From Rickettsiales bacterium (GTDB lineage Bacteria; Pseudomonadota; Alphaproteobacteria; Rickettsiales; SXRF01), in contig JAOAUZ010000006.1 of NCBI GenBank assembly GCA_025464625.1, positions 1 through 54,235 of the forward strand: DNA of 54,235 nt, written 5' to 3'. The notes below the pieces were generated by a model. The model was not told the origin of the DNA. It saw only the letters and a program-made list of their open reading frames with translations, and did no database searches. This document shows positions 45,220 to 54,235 of this stretch, in pieces. Within the stretch, counting starts at the first letter, position 1. The number at the start of each line of letters is the position of its first letter. Made by a program: the position numbers and the translations under genes.

Positions 45220-47790
45220 ATGAATTTTGAAAAATATACAGAGAAATCGCAAGGATTGATACAGGCAGCGCAGGCTCTAGCTCTTAGGAATTCACATCAA
45301 CGCTTTACGCCAGAGCATATATTGGCAGCGATGATGGAGGATCGTGAGAAAATGGCTGATAAGCTCATCCGCGTTTGTGGTGGTGATGCTGCGCAGGTTA
45401 TAAAATCATATGGGGAAGCCATAAAATCAATGCCCAAGGTAGAAGGAAGTGGGGCAGGTGGGCTATATGCAACCGCTGAAATAGCCAAACTTTTTTCCTC
45501 AGCCGAAGAGCTTGCAAAAAAAGCTGGTGATGAATATGTGACTGTGGAGCGCATGTTACAGGCTCTTTCACTCGCTGATGGGACTCCCAGCGCAAAAATA
45601 CTTCGTGACGCTGGTGTTACACCACAAAAGCTTAATTCTGCGATAAATGATATGCGTAAAGGCAGAACTGCAGCGTCTTCCAATGCGGAAGATAGTTTTG
45701 AAGCACTGAAGAAATATACCAAGGATTTTACGCAGCTTGCTAAAGACGGAAAGCTAGACCCAGTAATCGGGCGTGATGAAGAAATCCGCCGTACTATGCA
45801 GGTTTTGTCACGCCGAACCAAAAATAACCCAGTGCTGATTGGTGAACCAGGAGTTGGTAAAACAGCGATTGTTGAAGGTTTAGCGCAGCGCATGGTAGCT
45901 GGAGATGTTTCCGAAACTTTGCGTGATAAACGTTTGCTTTCTCTTGATTTGGGAGCGTTGGTTGCTGGTGCAAAATATCGCGGTGAGTTTGAAGAACGCT
46001 TAAAATCAGTGTTGAATGAAATCGCTGCCAGCGAAGGCGATGTGGTTTTATTTATTGATGAGTTGCACACTTTGGTTGGTGCAGGAAAAACAGAAGGAGC
46101 GATGGATGCCTCCAACCTTCTAAAACCAGCTTTGGCGCGTGGAGATTTGCACTGTGTGGGTGCTACGACACTTGATGAATATCGCAAATATATAGAAAAA
46201 GATGCTGCCCTAGCGCGGCGTTTCCAGTCTGTTTTCATATCTCAGCCAACGGTGGAAGATACTATTTCTATTCTGCGTGGGCTTAAAGAAAAATACGAAC
46301 TGCATCACGGAATCCGCATTAATGACGCTGCAATCGTTGCAGCGGCAACTCTATCTGACCGCTATATTTCCGATAGATTTTTGCCAGATAAAGCGATTGA
46401 TCTAATGGATGAAGCAGCAGCGCGGTTGCGTATGGAAGTTGATTCCAAGCCAGAGGAACTGGACGAACTGGACAGGCGCGTTATGCAGCTTAAAATTGAG
46501 CGCGAAGCTCTGAAAAAAGAAACGGATGATGCTTCTAAAGAACGTCTTACTAAACTCAATAAGGAGTTGGAAGGTTTGGAAAAACAAAGTGCTGATTTAT
46601 CTTCGCGCTGGCAGGCGGAGAAATCACAGCGCGTGAGTGTACAGAAACTTAAAGAACATATTGAGCAAGCCCAGCATGACCGTGATATTGCCCAGCGTAG
46701 CGGTGATCTGGCGAAGGCTGGTGAAATTGTCTATGGTGTGATTCCAAAGCTTACCGAACAGCTTAAAAAAGCCGAAAGTGCCGCGCAGGATGGTATGGTT
46801 AAAGAAGCTGTAACTGAGGCAGACATTGCTGCCATAGTTTCGCGCTGGACTGGCGTTCCTGTAGAAAAAATGTTGGAAGGCGAGCGGGCAAAGCTTCTTA
46901 AAATGGAAGATAATCTGCGTAATAGGGTGATAGGACAAGAGGAAGCACTTATTGCTGTTTCTAACGCTGTGCGTCGCGCCCGCTCTGGTCTACAAGATCC
47001 ATCGCGCCCGCTTGGTTCATTCCTCTTTCTTGGACCAACTGGTGTTGGCAAAACTGAGCTTACTAAGGCCCTTGCCGAATTTATTTTTGATGATGAATCA
47101 GCGCTTCTTCGCATTGATATGTCCGAATTCATGGAAAAACATGCAGTAGCGCGCTTGATTGGCGCGCCTCCGGGCTATGTTGGTTATGAAGAAGGTGGTG
47201 TGATAACTGAGGCTGTACGCCGCAGACCATATCAAGTGATTTTATTTGACGAGGTAGAAAAAGCGCATCCCGATGTGTTTAATATTCTGTTGCAGGTTTT
47301 AGATGATGGCAGGCTTACAGATGGGCAGGGGCGCACTGTTGATTTCCGTAATACCATGATTATCCTTACCTCTAACTTGGGTTCTGAATTTTTGGCAGAC
47401 TCCAAGGAGAAGAAACTATCGGAAAAAACTCGTGAATTGGTGATGAATGTGGTTAGAAGCTCATTCCGTCCTGAATTCCTTAACCGTTTGGATGAAATTA
47501 TTTTGTTTGGTCGTCTGCAGAAAGAACACATGGCGGGAATTGTTGACATTCAAATTGCGCGTTTAGCAAAGAGGCTGGAGGAAAGACACATCACTCTTAC
47601 TTTGGAAGATTCTGCCCGTGATTGGTTGGCTGAAAAGGGTTATGATCCAGTCTATGGCGCACGTCCGCTGAAACGCATAATCCAAAAAGAATTGCAGGAC
47701 AAACTGGCTAGTGCGCTGCTTGCTGGGCGGATTGCTGATGGTCAGAATGTAAAAGTAACTGGTTGGGAGGGTGGACTTAAGGTTGACTAA
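45220..47790 (+). CDS. clpB: ATP-dependent disaggregase ClpB
   Basis: An 856-residue Hsp100 chaperone that rescues aggregated proteins with DnaK. N domain 1-~145; first AAA+ domain with GEPGVGKTA (~206) and [14 protein letters not shown]; the coiled-coil middle domain ~400-520 ([20 protein letters not shown] and on); second AAA+ domain with [17 protein letters not shown] (~605) and [15 protein letters not shown]. Length is full. I could not make out a clear heat-shock promoter in the 55 bases upstream. Large ORFs on the other strand within it are frame shadows. Confidence 0.97.
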   Translation: MNFEKYTEKSQGLIQAAQALALRNSHQRFTPEHILAAMMEDREKMADKLIRVCGGDAAQVIKSYGEAIKSMPKVEGSGAGGLYATAEIAKLFSSAEELAKKAGDEYVTVERMLQALSLADGTPSAKILRDAGVTPQKLNSAINDMRKGRTAASSNAEDSFEALKKYTKDFTQLAKDGKLDPVIGRDEEIRRTMQVLSRRTKNNPVLIGEPGVGKTAIVEGLAQRMVAGDVSETLRDKRLLSLDLGALVAGAKYRGEFEERLKSVLNEIAASEGDVVLFIDELHTLVGAGKTEGAMDASNLLKPALARGDLHCVGATTLDEYRKYIEKDAALARRFQSVFISQPTVEDTISILRGLKEKYELHHGIRINDAAIVAAATLSDRYISDRFLPDKAIDLMDEAAARLRMEVDSKPEELDELDRRVMQLKIEREALKKETDDASKERLTKLNKELEGLEKQSADLSSRWQAEKSQRVSVQKLKEHIEQAQHDRDIAQRSGDLAKAGEIVYGVIPKLTEQLKKAESAAQDGMVKEAVTEADIAAIVSRWTGVPVEKMLEGERAKLLKMEDNLRNRVIGQEEALIAVSNAVRRARSGLQDPSRPLGSFLFLGPTGVGKTELTKALAEFIFDDESALLRIDMSEFMEKHAVARLIGAPPGYVGYEEGGVITEAVRRRPYQVILFDEVEKAHPDVFNILLQVLDDGRLTDGQGRTVDFRNTMIILTSNLGSEFLADSKEKKLSEKTRELVMNVVRSSFRPEFLNRLDEIILFGRLQKEHMAGIVDIQIARLAKRLEERHITLTLEDSARDWLAEKGYDPVYGARPLKRIIQKELQDKLASALLAGRIADGQNVKVTGWEGGLKVD

Positions 47791-47798
47791 AGAACAAT

Positions 47799-48533
47799 TC
47801 AGTTTCCCTGCAAATAATAAACGGTGCGACAGCCTATAGCATCAGAATTTTGATAAAGATTTGCTCCGCCAGCGTCCCTACAATTGGTAGGTGCGGTAAC
47901 CTGTGCTGGGCAATCTGGGGTTTGCTCTATTTTTCCATCAAAAGCAAGAAAACTGCCACTGCTTGGTAGGGCATCATCAATTTTCATATCAATAGCAAGA
48001 GCATCATTGGGAGGGAGTGATGCGGTGTTTATTTGACCGCAAGTTTGGCTGTTTGTCCAACTGCCACTACCAAACCATGAAATAGTAACCCCTCTGCGCC
48101 GAAATGTGCTATATAAATCTTGGTAATATAAAATTCCATATCTACCACCATTTACATTCATATAGGGTCCGAGTAACCATGCGGATATAAAAGTTTTTTC
48201 AAGTAGCTCTGCGGAGACCAAAGAGTGTATTGCATACATTGATTCGTTGGACCACTCAATTAGACCATCTCCATCGCCATTTCCAGCAACAATGCTATTA
48301 TCGAATAATGCAGTTGAATTGGTGCAATCACCTGGAACGCAGTTATACTTTATCTTGAAGGTATTTACTGCCACAGTTACCGTATTTAAATCACTAATGG
48401 CACCTCGTATTTCAGCAGCTTTTATCATTGATTTACCAACCATAATCCCACCAATAACCAGCCCTATAACAACGATAGCTATAGAAAGCTCAATGAGGGT
48501 AAATCCACAAATTTTTTGTTTATCGCAGCACAT
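47799..48533 (-). CDS. Pseudopilin / prepilin-type protein
   Basis: A 244-residue protein with the class III leader CGFTLIELSIAIVVIGLVIGG: cleavage before Phe, Glu at +5, then a hydrophobic helix. KSMIKAAEIRGAISDLNTV continues the helix as in type II secretion or type IV pilus pseudopilins. The globular part has six or more cysteines and a DGDGLIEW acidic segment, calcium-site-like. It is the last of three minus-strand genes (M23 peptidase, Sel1, pseudopilin). The assembly machinery is not in the window. Confidence 0.82.
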   Translation of the reverse strand: MCCDKQKICGFTLIELSIAIVVIGLVIGGIMVGKSMIKAAEIRGAISDLNTVTVAVNTFKIKYNCVPGDCTNSTALFDNSIVAGNGDGDGLIEWSNESMYAIHSLVSAELLEKTFISAWLLGPYMNVNGGRYGILYYQDLYSTFRRRGVTISWFGSGSWTNSQTCGQINTASLPPNDALAIDMKIDDALPSSGSFLAFDGKIEQTPDCPAQVTAPTNCRDAGGANLYQNSDAIGCRTVYYLQGN

Positions 48534-48539
48534 AAGAAA

Positions 48540-49295
48540 CTATTTGCCATCTTTCGGTTTCCACTCGCTGGCTAGTTTTTTTCCTTCGGCAATTTGTTCT
48601 GCAGTCATTATTTCTTGTATGTCAGCAAGGCGTTTGATTGCGTATGGTTTGTTCTGTGCCGCTGAAAGTGAGAGCCACAAATAAGCCTGCACAATATCTT
48701 TCTTTACTCCCTGTCCATTTGCATACATAGAGCCAAGATTAAACTGTCCTTTTGGGTCATTATTTTCTGCCGCTTTTTGATACCACTGCGCAGCTTTTAC
48801 TTCGTCTTTGGGAACAGCTTCGCCCTTTGCATACATTACCCCTAGGCTGTTTTGAGCAACGGCAACATTTTGATCGGCTGCTTTGGTAAACCATTTGATT
48901 GCCTCAGCATAATCTTGCTTAACACCTTGCCCATTTTCGTAAGCGATACCTAAATTATTCTGGGCAAACCCATAGCCCTGTTCTGCTGCTTTACTATACC
49001 ATTTTACAGCTTCCGTTAGGTCTTTTGTAAGACCGCCAACACCATCGCTATACATATTGCCGAGATTATATTGTGCTGTGGCGTTGCCACTTTCCGCTGC
49101 TTTGGTAAACCATTTTACGGATTCAGCATAATTTTTGTTGTTGAAGTAGGTTATAGCAATATTAACCTGCGCTTCAACATTGCCACGTTCGGCGTTTAAT
49201 CTTTCTCTTTCAGTAGGTGCGTTGCCGTCTGCTGCCAATGCTTGAGTTAAAAAAAATACTATGTACAAAGCACTGACAAACGAAAGTAGTCTCAT
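48540..49295 (-). CDS. Sel1-repeat secreted protein
   Basis: A ~251-residue protein. Signal peptide MRLLSFVSALYIVFFLTQALAADG, then five or six Sel1-like repeats of ~36 residues (for example QNNLGIAYENGQGVKQDYAE, AIKWFTKAADQNVAVAQNSLG). Sel1 repeats form alpha-solenoids that bind other proteins; in Legionella and relatives they are linked to host contact or envelope stress. The start at 49295 is chosen for its signal peptide and lies seven bases after the M23 gene; an upstream in-frame start at 49370 would lie inside that gene. Confidence 0.85.
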   Translation of the reverse strand: MRLLSFVSALYIVFFLTQALAADGNAPTERERLNAERGNVEAQVNIAITYFNNKNYAESVKWFTKAAESGNATAQYNLGNMYSDGVGGLTKDLTEAVKWYSKAAEQGYGFAQNNLGIAYENGQGVKQDYAEAIKWFTKAADQNVAVAQNSLGVMYAKGEAVPKDEVKAAQWYQKAAENNDPKGQFNLGSMYANGQGVKKDIVQAYLWLSLSAAQNKPYAIKRLADIQEIMTAEQIAEGKKLASEWKPKDGK

Positions 49296-49302
49296 GGCTA
49301 AA

Positions 49303-50766
49303 TCAATTGTTTGTTTGTTTGTTATTTTCATCAACCATGGCAACGGTTTTTCCGCGTTCAACAGAGGCAAGTTTAGCTTCTATCTTGCTCATGTTGCTAC
49401 GGAAGCTGGCAAGCTCTTTGCCTTGTAATATGCTGCCAGTTTTAAACTTAATATTGGCAGGATTGCTCTGTATGTTGTCCTTTAGAATCTCATAATGCAA
49501 ATGTGGACCAGTGGTTGACCCAGTCATCCCTACATAAGCAATAATCTGTCCCTGCTTTACTTTTTTGCCTGGTGAAACACCGCTGGCAAAACGACTTAAG
49601 TGAGCATAAGCTGAGGCGTATTGCTTGTTATGTTGTATCTTTAGATAATTGCCATATCCACTTTTTACAGATGCAGATGCCACCACACCATCACCAGCAG
49701 CGTAAATCGGTGTTCCAATCGGCGCGCCGAAATCTACACCTCTGTGCATTTTGGTATACCCAGAAATCGGGTGTTCGCGCATTCCAAAACTTGACGTTAT
49801 TCTCGCCCCGTTAATAGGTGTACGGAGTAGGGCTTTGCGAATGCTCTCGCCTTTTTCATTATAGAAATCCGCATTTCCGTTTTTATCTGTATAACGGTAA
49901 ATCTTAAGCACTCTGTCGCCCAAATTTAATTCTGAAAATACAATATTCCCATTACCAGCAACGGTTCCATCATTCGTTTCCATACGCTCAAATAAAACAT
50001 CAATGGAGTCGCCTTTTTTAACATCGCGCTGGAAATCCACATCATAGCTATAAGCATTGATAATTTCATTCAGCATAGAGGCTGAAATACCAGAATCAGA
50101 GCCTGTTTGATAAATACTGCTATTAATAATGCCGCCAGCACGAGCAAGCCTCTTAGTTAAAGGGACACTAGTTTTTTTTACGCTAAACTGGTCATCCTTC
50201 GTGCGGCTTAATTCAATGGTTGAAAGCCCTGAAACAGGCATTTTGAACTCACGGACTATTATATCGCCATGACTATCCTTGTCGATTTTTACTGTAATGG
50301 TGCTGCCAATATCCAATTTGCGTGGGTTAAATACCGCTCTGATAGCGTCGAAAGCATTTTTTGCCTCATTCAGGGTAATGCCTGTATCAGCGAGTAAACT
50401 GACAAGGGTGTCGCCTTTTTTAACTTTAAATTCAAGAACTTGAGGGTATGGCACGGGTGTTTCTAAGGCTTTACTATCATTGATCTCAGGCAGTATTTGC
50501 GGGGCAGCATCAGCAGTGTATTCAGCAGGAGATGCTCCGACAATATCCTCTAGTGGCGCACTAGCTTGCAAATTAGAAGTATCAATAGGGTTCTTAGCTG
50601 AAGCAATTAAACCGTCTGTGCTGAAAATTGGTGTAAGCGAAGAAGTGCATCCTATCCCAAACGCAACGCCAGCAACAAGCCATGAAAGGCGCAATTTTCG
50701 TAGTCTTGAGATGCTTGCAGTACGACAAACAATCTTGATTGGGTACGCGGTAGTTTGTTCGTTCAT
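49303..50766 (-). CDS. M23 metallopeptidase with LysM-like domain
   Basis: A 487-residue envelope protein. An N-terminal membrane anchor or signal (~28-45, LSWLVAGVAFGIGC) is followed by a LysM/OapA-like domain (LEFKVKKGDTLVSLLADTG, ~112-130) and a C-terminal LytM (M23) domain: MHRGVDFGAPIGTPIYAAGDG, with zinc ligands His and Asp, and GPHLHYEI, the HxH. It resembles MepM/YebA-type murein endopeptidases that cut cross-links during growth. It ends with a charged tail. It leads a run with the Sel1 and pseudopilin genes. Confidence 0.92.
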   Translation of the reverse strand: MNEQTTAYPIKIVCRTASISRLRKLRLSWLVAGVAFGIGCTSSLTPIFSTDGLIASAKNPIDTSNLQASAPLEDIVGASPAEYTADAAPQILPEINDSKALETPVPYPQVLEFKVKKGDTLVSLLADTGITLNEAKNAFDAIRAVFNPRKLDIGSTITVKIDKDSHGDIIVREFKMPVSGLSTIELSRTKDDQFSVKKTSVPLTKRLARAGGIINSSIYQTGSDSGISASMLNEIINAYSYDVDFQRDVKKGDSIDVLFERMETNDGTVAGNGNIVFSELNLGDRVLKIYRYTDKNGNADFYNEKGESIRKALLRTPINGARITSSFGMREHPISGYTKMHRGVDFGAPIGTPIYAAGDGVVASASVKSGYGNYLKIQHNKQYASAYAHLSRFASGVSPGKKVKQGQIIAYVGMTGSTTGPHLHYEILKDNIQSNPANIKFKTGSILQGKELASFRSNMSKIEAKLASVERGKTVAMVDENNKQTNN

Positions 50767-51126
50767 TATAATCTCTAGTTTAATTTTAATTAACAGACTT
50801 TGAAATTATTACTGCAAACGTTAGTAGGTGATTTTTCTCTATCTGCCAACCCTAAAAATGCATTTTAGCATTTTTTTGCATTTAAGTATAATTTTAACTT
50901 GACGTATGCTTAATAGGTAATTAGGTTGCGTGCCTCCGCCAAACAAGGCAGATACTACCTAAGTGATTGATATATAGTAATATGTATGAAAATTTATGGT
51001 AAGTCTCCCTGATTTTGCAGGAGAAAGTATTTTTTGCCTGTGTCGCTAATTTCATAATTTATTTGAAAATATGGCTCTGGCTTGAATTAAATTTGTTAAA
51101 AACTTTTGAGATATAAGGGTATATGA
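50767..51126 (+). other. Intergenic leader region before the str operon
   Basis: A 360-base stretch without a gene. It is AT-rich, with a candidate promoter at 50899-50927. Downstream of it are two possible weak hairpins: TGCCT/AGGCA near 50931-50953 and CTCC(C)TG/CAGGAG near 51006-51024. The leader to rpsL would be about 190 bases, longer than needed. The upstream ~110 bases also contain the unmapped promoter of the divergent M23 gene. No tRNA or small RNA is recognisable. Confidence 0.6.
50899..50927 (+). promoter_or_regulatory. Candidate sigma-70 promoter of the str operon
   Basis: TTGACG (50899-50904), a 17-base spacer, then TAGGTT (50922-50927). The -35 box has five of six consensus bases and the spacing is ideal; the -10 is weaker. 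It would start transcription near 50934, ~190 bases upstream of rpsL. Prediction by eye only. Confidence 0.35.
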
Positions 51127-51498
51127 ATGCCAACAATTAATCAGTTGGTCCGCAGTCCTCGTCGCTCTGTGGCTAAGCGTAATAAAGTTCCAGCTCTGAA
51201 GGCATGTCCGCAAAAGCGTGGCGTGTGTACTCAGGTTAAAACTGTAACTCCTAAGAAGCCGAACTCAGCTTTGCGTAAAGTGGCGCGTATTCGTTTGACT
51301 AATGGTTTTGAAGTGTTCGGATATATTCCAGGTGAAGGTCATAACCTTCAGGAGCATAGTGTTGTGCTTATTCGCGGTGGTCGCGTAAAAGATTTACCAG
51401 GTGTTCGCTATCACATTATCCGTGGTACGCTTGATACCCAAGGTGTTAAAAACCGCAAACAGTCGCGTTCATCTTATGGCGCGAAACGTCCTAAATAG
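51127..51498 (+). CDS. rpsL: 30S ribosomal protein S12
   Basis: A 123-residue protein of the ribosomal decoding centre. [15 protein letters not shown] opens it; [17 protein letters not shown] and [10 protein letters not shown] are the conserved loops where streptomycin-resistance changes arise, and both have the ordinary lysines, so a sensitive type is predicted. It starts the str operon. Confidence 0.97.
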   Translation: MPTINQLVRSPRRSVAKRNKVPALKACPQKRGVCTQVKTVTPKKPNSALRKVARIRLTNGFEVFGYIPGEGHNLQEHSVVLIRGGRVKDLPGVRYHIIRGTLDTQGVKNRKQSRSSYGAKRPK

Positions 51499-51515
51499 TT
51501 ATAAGGTAGAGAAAT

Positions 51516-51986
51516 ATGTCACGTCGTCACGCCGCTAAAAAAAGAGAAGTTTTACCAGATGCTAAATTTGGTGATGTTGTTCTCACGAAACTTATCAATA
51601 CCATGATGTATGATGGTAAGAAGTCGGCTGCTGAAACTATTGCTTATGAAGCCCTCGATATCATTCATAAAAAAACCAGTGCTGATCCTCTGAAATTTTT
51701 TCATGATGCGCTTTCCAATATTAAGCCGTCTGTAGAAGTTCGTTCACGTCGTGTTGGTGGTGCTACATACCAAGTGCCGACAGAAGTGCGTGAAGAGCGT
51801 CGTTTGGCTTTGGCTTTGCGTTGGTTGATTGATGCTTCACGCAGCCGTAAAGAAAAAACAATGCGTGATCGTATTGCTGCTGAACTTATGGATGCGGCGA
51901 ATGGTCGCGGTGGTGCGGTTACAAAACGTGAAAATACTCATAAAATGGCGGATGCAAACAAAGCATTCTCGCATTATCGTTGGTAG
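51516..51986 (+). CDS. rpsG: 30S ribosomal protein S7
   Basis: A 156-residue 16S-binding protein that organises the head of the small subunit. Highly conserved ARRR-like start ([19 protein letters not shown]), [22 protein letters not shown] in the middle, and [28 protein letters not shown] at the end. AAGGTAGA lies before the ATG, 17 bases after rpsL. In E. coli S7 autoregulates its operon; that is not tested here. Confidence 0.97.
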   Translation: MSRRHAAKKREVLPDAKFGDVVLTKLINTMMYDGKKSAAETIAYEALDIIHKKTSADPLKFFHDALSNIKPSVEVRSRRVGGATYQVPTEVREERRLALALRWLIDASRSRKEKTMRDRIAAELMDAANGRGGAVTKRENTHKMADANKAFSHYRW

Positions 51987-52001
51987 TAGGAAATAAGTAA
52001 A

Positions 52002-54077
52002 ATGGCTCGCAAAACACCACTCAGTGATTATCGTAATATTGGTATCTGTGCGCATATTGACGCAGGTAAAACGACTACGACTGAACGTATTCTATATTAT
52101 ACTGGAAAATCCCATAAAATCGGCGAAGTGCATGAAGGTGCTGCGACAATGGATTGGATGGAGCAGGAGCAAGAGCGTGGTATCACCATTACCTCTGCTG
52201 CAACAACTTGCTATTGGAATGATCATCGCATCAATATTATTGATACACCGGGACACGTTGATTTTACCATCGAAGTAGAGCGTTCAATGCGCGTTCTTGA
52301 CGGTGCGGTTACAGTGTTTGACTCAGTTGCAGGTGTCGAGCCGCAGTCAGAGACAGTATGGCGTCAGGCTGATAAATATAGTGTTCCGCGTATTTGTTTT
52401 GTGAATAAAATGGATCGTATCGGTGCGAACTTCCAGCGTTGCGTGGATATGATGATTGACCGTCTTGGTACAGTTCCTTTAGTTATTCAGCTTCCTATCG
52501 GAAGTGAAGACAAGTATGAGGGTTTGGTTGATCTCATAAAAATGAAGGAAATCGTTTGGAGCGGTGACGAGCTTGGGGCAAAATTTGACGAACTTCCTAT
52601 ACGTTCCGAACTTCAGGATGCCGCTAAAGCTGCTCGTATTAAAATGCTGGAGACTGCCGTTGAGATGGACGATGCGGTGATGGAAAAATACCTTGGTGGT
52701 GAAGAGCCAACCATTGCAGAGATAAAATCTTGTATTCGTAAAGGTACTGTTGCTTTTAAATTTGTACCAGTATTAAACGGTGCGGCATTTAAGAATAAGG
52801 GTGTTCAGCCAATGTTGGATGCGGTGGTGGATTTCCTCCCTAGCCCAGTTGATATTGGCTCGGTTACAGCTATTGATGTTAAGACTGATGCTGAAATTAA
52901 GCGTTTTGCTAAAGATGATGAAAAATTCTCAGGTCTCGCTTTCAAAATTATGACCGATCCTTTCGTTGGTTCTCTTACCTTCGTTCGTGTGTATTCTGGT
53001 AAATTGGAAGCTGGTTCTTATGTGCAGAACACAGTAAAAGATAATCGCGAACGTGTTGGTCGTATGTTGCTTATGCATGCAAATTCACGCGAAGATGTAA
53101 AAGAAGTTTATGCTGGTGATATTGTTGCGCTTGCTGGTCTTAAAAACACCACTACTGGTGATACTTTATGTGATGTTGATGCTCAGGTTATTCTTGAGCG
53201 CATGGAATTCCCAGAGCCAGTAATCGAAGTTGCTGTTGAGCCAAAAACTAAGGCAGATCAAGAAAAAATGGGTATGGCTTTGTCACGCCTCGCTTCGGAA
53301 GATCCTAGTTTGCGTATTTCAACCAATGAAGAAACAGGGCAAACCATATTAAAAGGTATGGGTGAGTTGCATTTGGAAATTATAGTTGACCGTATGAAGC
53401 GTGAGTTCAAGGTGGAAGCGAATGTTGGTGCGCCACAGGTTGCTTACCGTGAAACTATCACCAAAAAATATCAGGTTGATTACACTCACAAAAAACAATC
53501 TGGCGGTTCTGGTCAGTTTGCGCGCGTTATCATTGATTTCGAGCCACTTAAGGCAGGTGAAGGTTTTGTATTTGAAAGCAAAATCGTTGGTGGTTCAGTA
53601 CCAAAAGAATATATACCAGGTGTAGAAAAAGGTCTTGATGCCTCTATCAGCAACGGTGTGGTGGCGGGATTCCCAACTATTGATTTTAAAGCCACCTTGG
53701 TTGACGGCGCGTATCATGATGTGGATTCATCGGCTCTGGCGTTTGAAATTGCAGCGCGCGCTGCCTTCCGTGAAGGTATGCCAAAGGCTGCTCCAGTGTT
53801 GCTTGAGCCAATAATGAAAGTAGAAGTTGTAACACCAGAAGATTACATGGGCGATGTTATTGGTGATTTGTCATCACGTCGTGGTCAGGTAACTGGTATG
53901 GATTCTCGTGGTAACGCTCGCGTTGTTGATGCGATGGTGCCGCTAGCTTCGATGTTTGGTTATGTAAATACCTTACGTTCGATGTCACAAGGTCGTGCGC
54001 AATATTCAATGCAGTTTGATCACTATGATCAAGTTCCATCGGCTGTTGCAGAAGAAATTAAAAAGAAAGTAGCATAG
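52002..54077 (+). CDS. fusA: Elongation factor G
   Basis: A 691-residue translocation GTPase. G1 is [15 protein letters not shown] (~17-31), G2 region [14 protein letters not shown]3 DTPGHVDF and G4 NKMDR. Domains II-V follow, with [13 protein letters not shown] in [16 protein letters not shown] in III, and [22 protein letters not shown] in V. Full length and no insertion. It lies 15 bases after rpsG and 12 bases before tuf. Confidence 0.97.
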   Translation: MARKTPLSDYRNIGICAHIDAGKTTTTERILYYTGKSHKIGEVHEGAATMDWMEQEQERGITITSAATTCYWNDHRINIIDTPGHVDFTIEVERSMRVLDGAVTVFDSVAGVEPQSETVWRQADKYSVPRICFVNKMDRIGANFQRCVDMMIDRLGTVPLVIQLPIGSEDKYEGLVDLIKMKEIVWSGDELGAKFDELPIRSELQDAAKAARIKMLETAVEMDDAVMEKYLGGEEPTIAEIKSCIRKGTVAFKFVPVLNGAAFKNKGVQPMLDAVVDFLPSPVDIGSVTAIDVKTDAEIKRFAKDDEKFSGLAFKIMTDPFVGSLTFVRVYSGKLEAGSYVQNTVKDNRERVGRMLLMHANSREDVKEVYAGDIVALAGLKNTTTGDTLCDVDAQVILERMEFPEPVIEVAVEPKTKADQEKMGMALSRLASEDPSLRISTNEETGQTILKGMGELHLEIIVDRMKREFKVEANVGAPQVAYRETITKKYQVDYTHKKQSGGSGQFARVIIDFEPLKAGEGFVFESKIVGGSVPKEYIPGVEKGLDASISNGVVAGFPTIDFKATLVDGAYHDVDSSALAFEIAARAAFREGMPKAAPVLLEPIMKVEVVTPEDYMGDVIGDLSSRRGQVTGMDSRGNARVVDAMVPLASMFGYVNTLRSMSQGRAQYSMQFDHYDQVPSAVAEEIKKKVA

Positions 54078-54089
54078 GAGTAAGTCAAA

Positions 54090-54235
54090 ATGGCAAAAGA
54101 GAAATTTGAGAGAAATAAACCGCATTGCAACATTGGAACTATTGGTCACGTGGATCATGGCAAGACCAGCTTGACTGCTGCGATTACGAAGGTATTGGCT
54201 GAGGCTAATAAAAAGAACACTTATACAGCGTATGA
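54090..54235 (+). CDS. tuf: Elongation factor Tu (3' end beyond the window)
   Basis: The first 48 residues of EF-Tu are present and the gene runs off the right edge. [34 protein letters not shown] shows the G1 motif GHVDHGKT at ~19-26. AGGAG precedes the ATG by ten bases. It continues the str operon order rpsL-rpsG-fusA-tuf. In Rickettsia tuf is separated from fusA, so the kept order fits a less rearranged relative. Confidence 0.95.
   Translation, partial: MAKEKFERNKPHCNIGTIGHVDHGKTSLTAAITKVLAEANKKNTYTAY

Noticed and set aside
45297-46238. 313-residue minus-strand reading frame inside clpB
   Set aside because: It is a Ser/Arg-rich shadow of the highly conserved clpB frame, with no start signals.

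Overview
The window looks like a contig from an alphaproteobacterium with a moderately AT-rich genome, most probably a member of, or close to, the Rickettsiales-like lineages. Three things point that way. First, the 3' half of the partial 16S gene reads as alphaproteobacterial, and the gene ends in a terminator with no spacer tRNAs and no 23S behind it; split rRNA operons are a Rickettsiales trait. Second, the order nitrilase / ubiG / lysC / ptsP / rodZ / ispG / hisS / prfA / prmC / DUF4167 / clpB is a familiar alphaproteobacterial neighbourhood. Third, mobile palindromic repeats sit inside coding genes, as in Rickettsia. The genome is not extremely reduced: it keeps ilvC, lysC, ispG, peptidoglycan enzymes and pseudopilins. 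Genus and species cannot be told from the sequence alone.

Layout. 1-1100: 3' part of a 16S rRNA gene and its terminator. 1100-2330: a RelE/RHH toxin-antitoxin pair followed by an HNH-type gene. 2400-4500: small and membrane proteins and a MarR-type regulator. 4500-7900: leucyl aminopeptidase and topoisomerase IV subunit B (minus strand). 8100-14640: the whole pyruvate dehydrogenase set (pdhA, pdhB, pdhC, lpd), interleaved with five small envelope or membrane genes. 14650-17600: a pseudopilin, a Tyr-rich secreted protein and a membrane protein with HxHP-type motifs. 17770-21350: ilvC, a glycine-zipper lipoprotein, lepB-rnc-era. 21350-25900: rmuC, glmU, a family-5-like uracil-DNA glycosylase carrying an in-frame palindromic repeat, DUF167. 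25970-31380: aspS, a DUF882 peptidase facing an L,D-transpeptidase, a nitrilase, ubiG. 31430-44250: TPR protein, GNAT, lysC, nitronate monooxygenase-like protein, ptsP, RodZ-like protein, ispG, a membrane glycosyltransferase-like protein, hisS, prfA, prmC, DUF4167. 44350-50770: DUF3108, clpB, then a minus-strand run of M23 peptidase, Sel1 protein and pseudopilin. 51127-end: the str operon rpsL-rpsG-fusA-tuf, with tuf cut by the window edge.

How the parts fit. Most genes are housekeeping: pyruvate to acetyl-CoA, translation (aspS, hisS, prfA/prmC, str operon), RNA processing (rnc, era), envelope building (glmU, LD-transpeptidase, M23, RodZ-like, lepB), isoprenoid (ispG) and quinone (ubiG) synthesis, amino acids (ilvC, lysC). 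AspRS has the histidine typical of the non-discriminating type, which would imply Asn-tRNA made by GatCAB.

I see no complete prophage, IS element, CRISPR array or tRNA gene, and no clear novel defence or secretion system. The signals most worth following are palindromic or tandem repeat elements placed in frame within genes (uracil-DNA glycosylase at 25426-25514, PdhC linker at 11396-11493), the apparent beta/alpha mosaic of the 16S fragment, the toxin-antitoxin-HNH trio, and the small envelope genes threaded through the pdh cluster.
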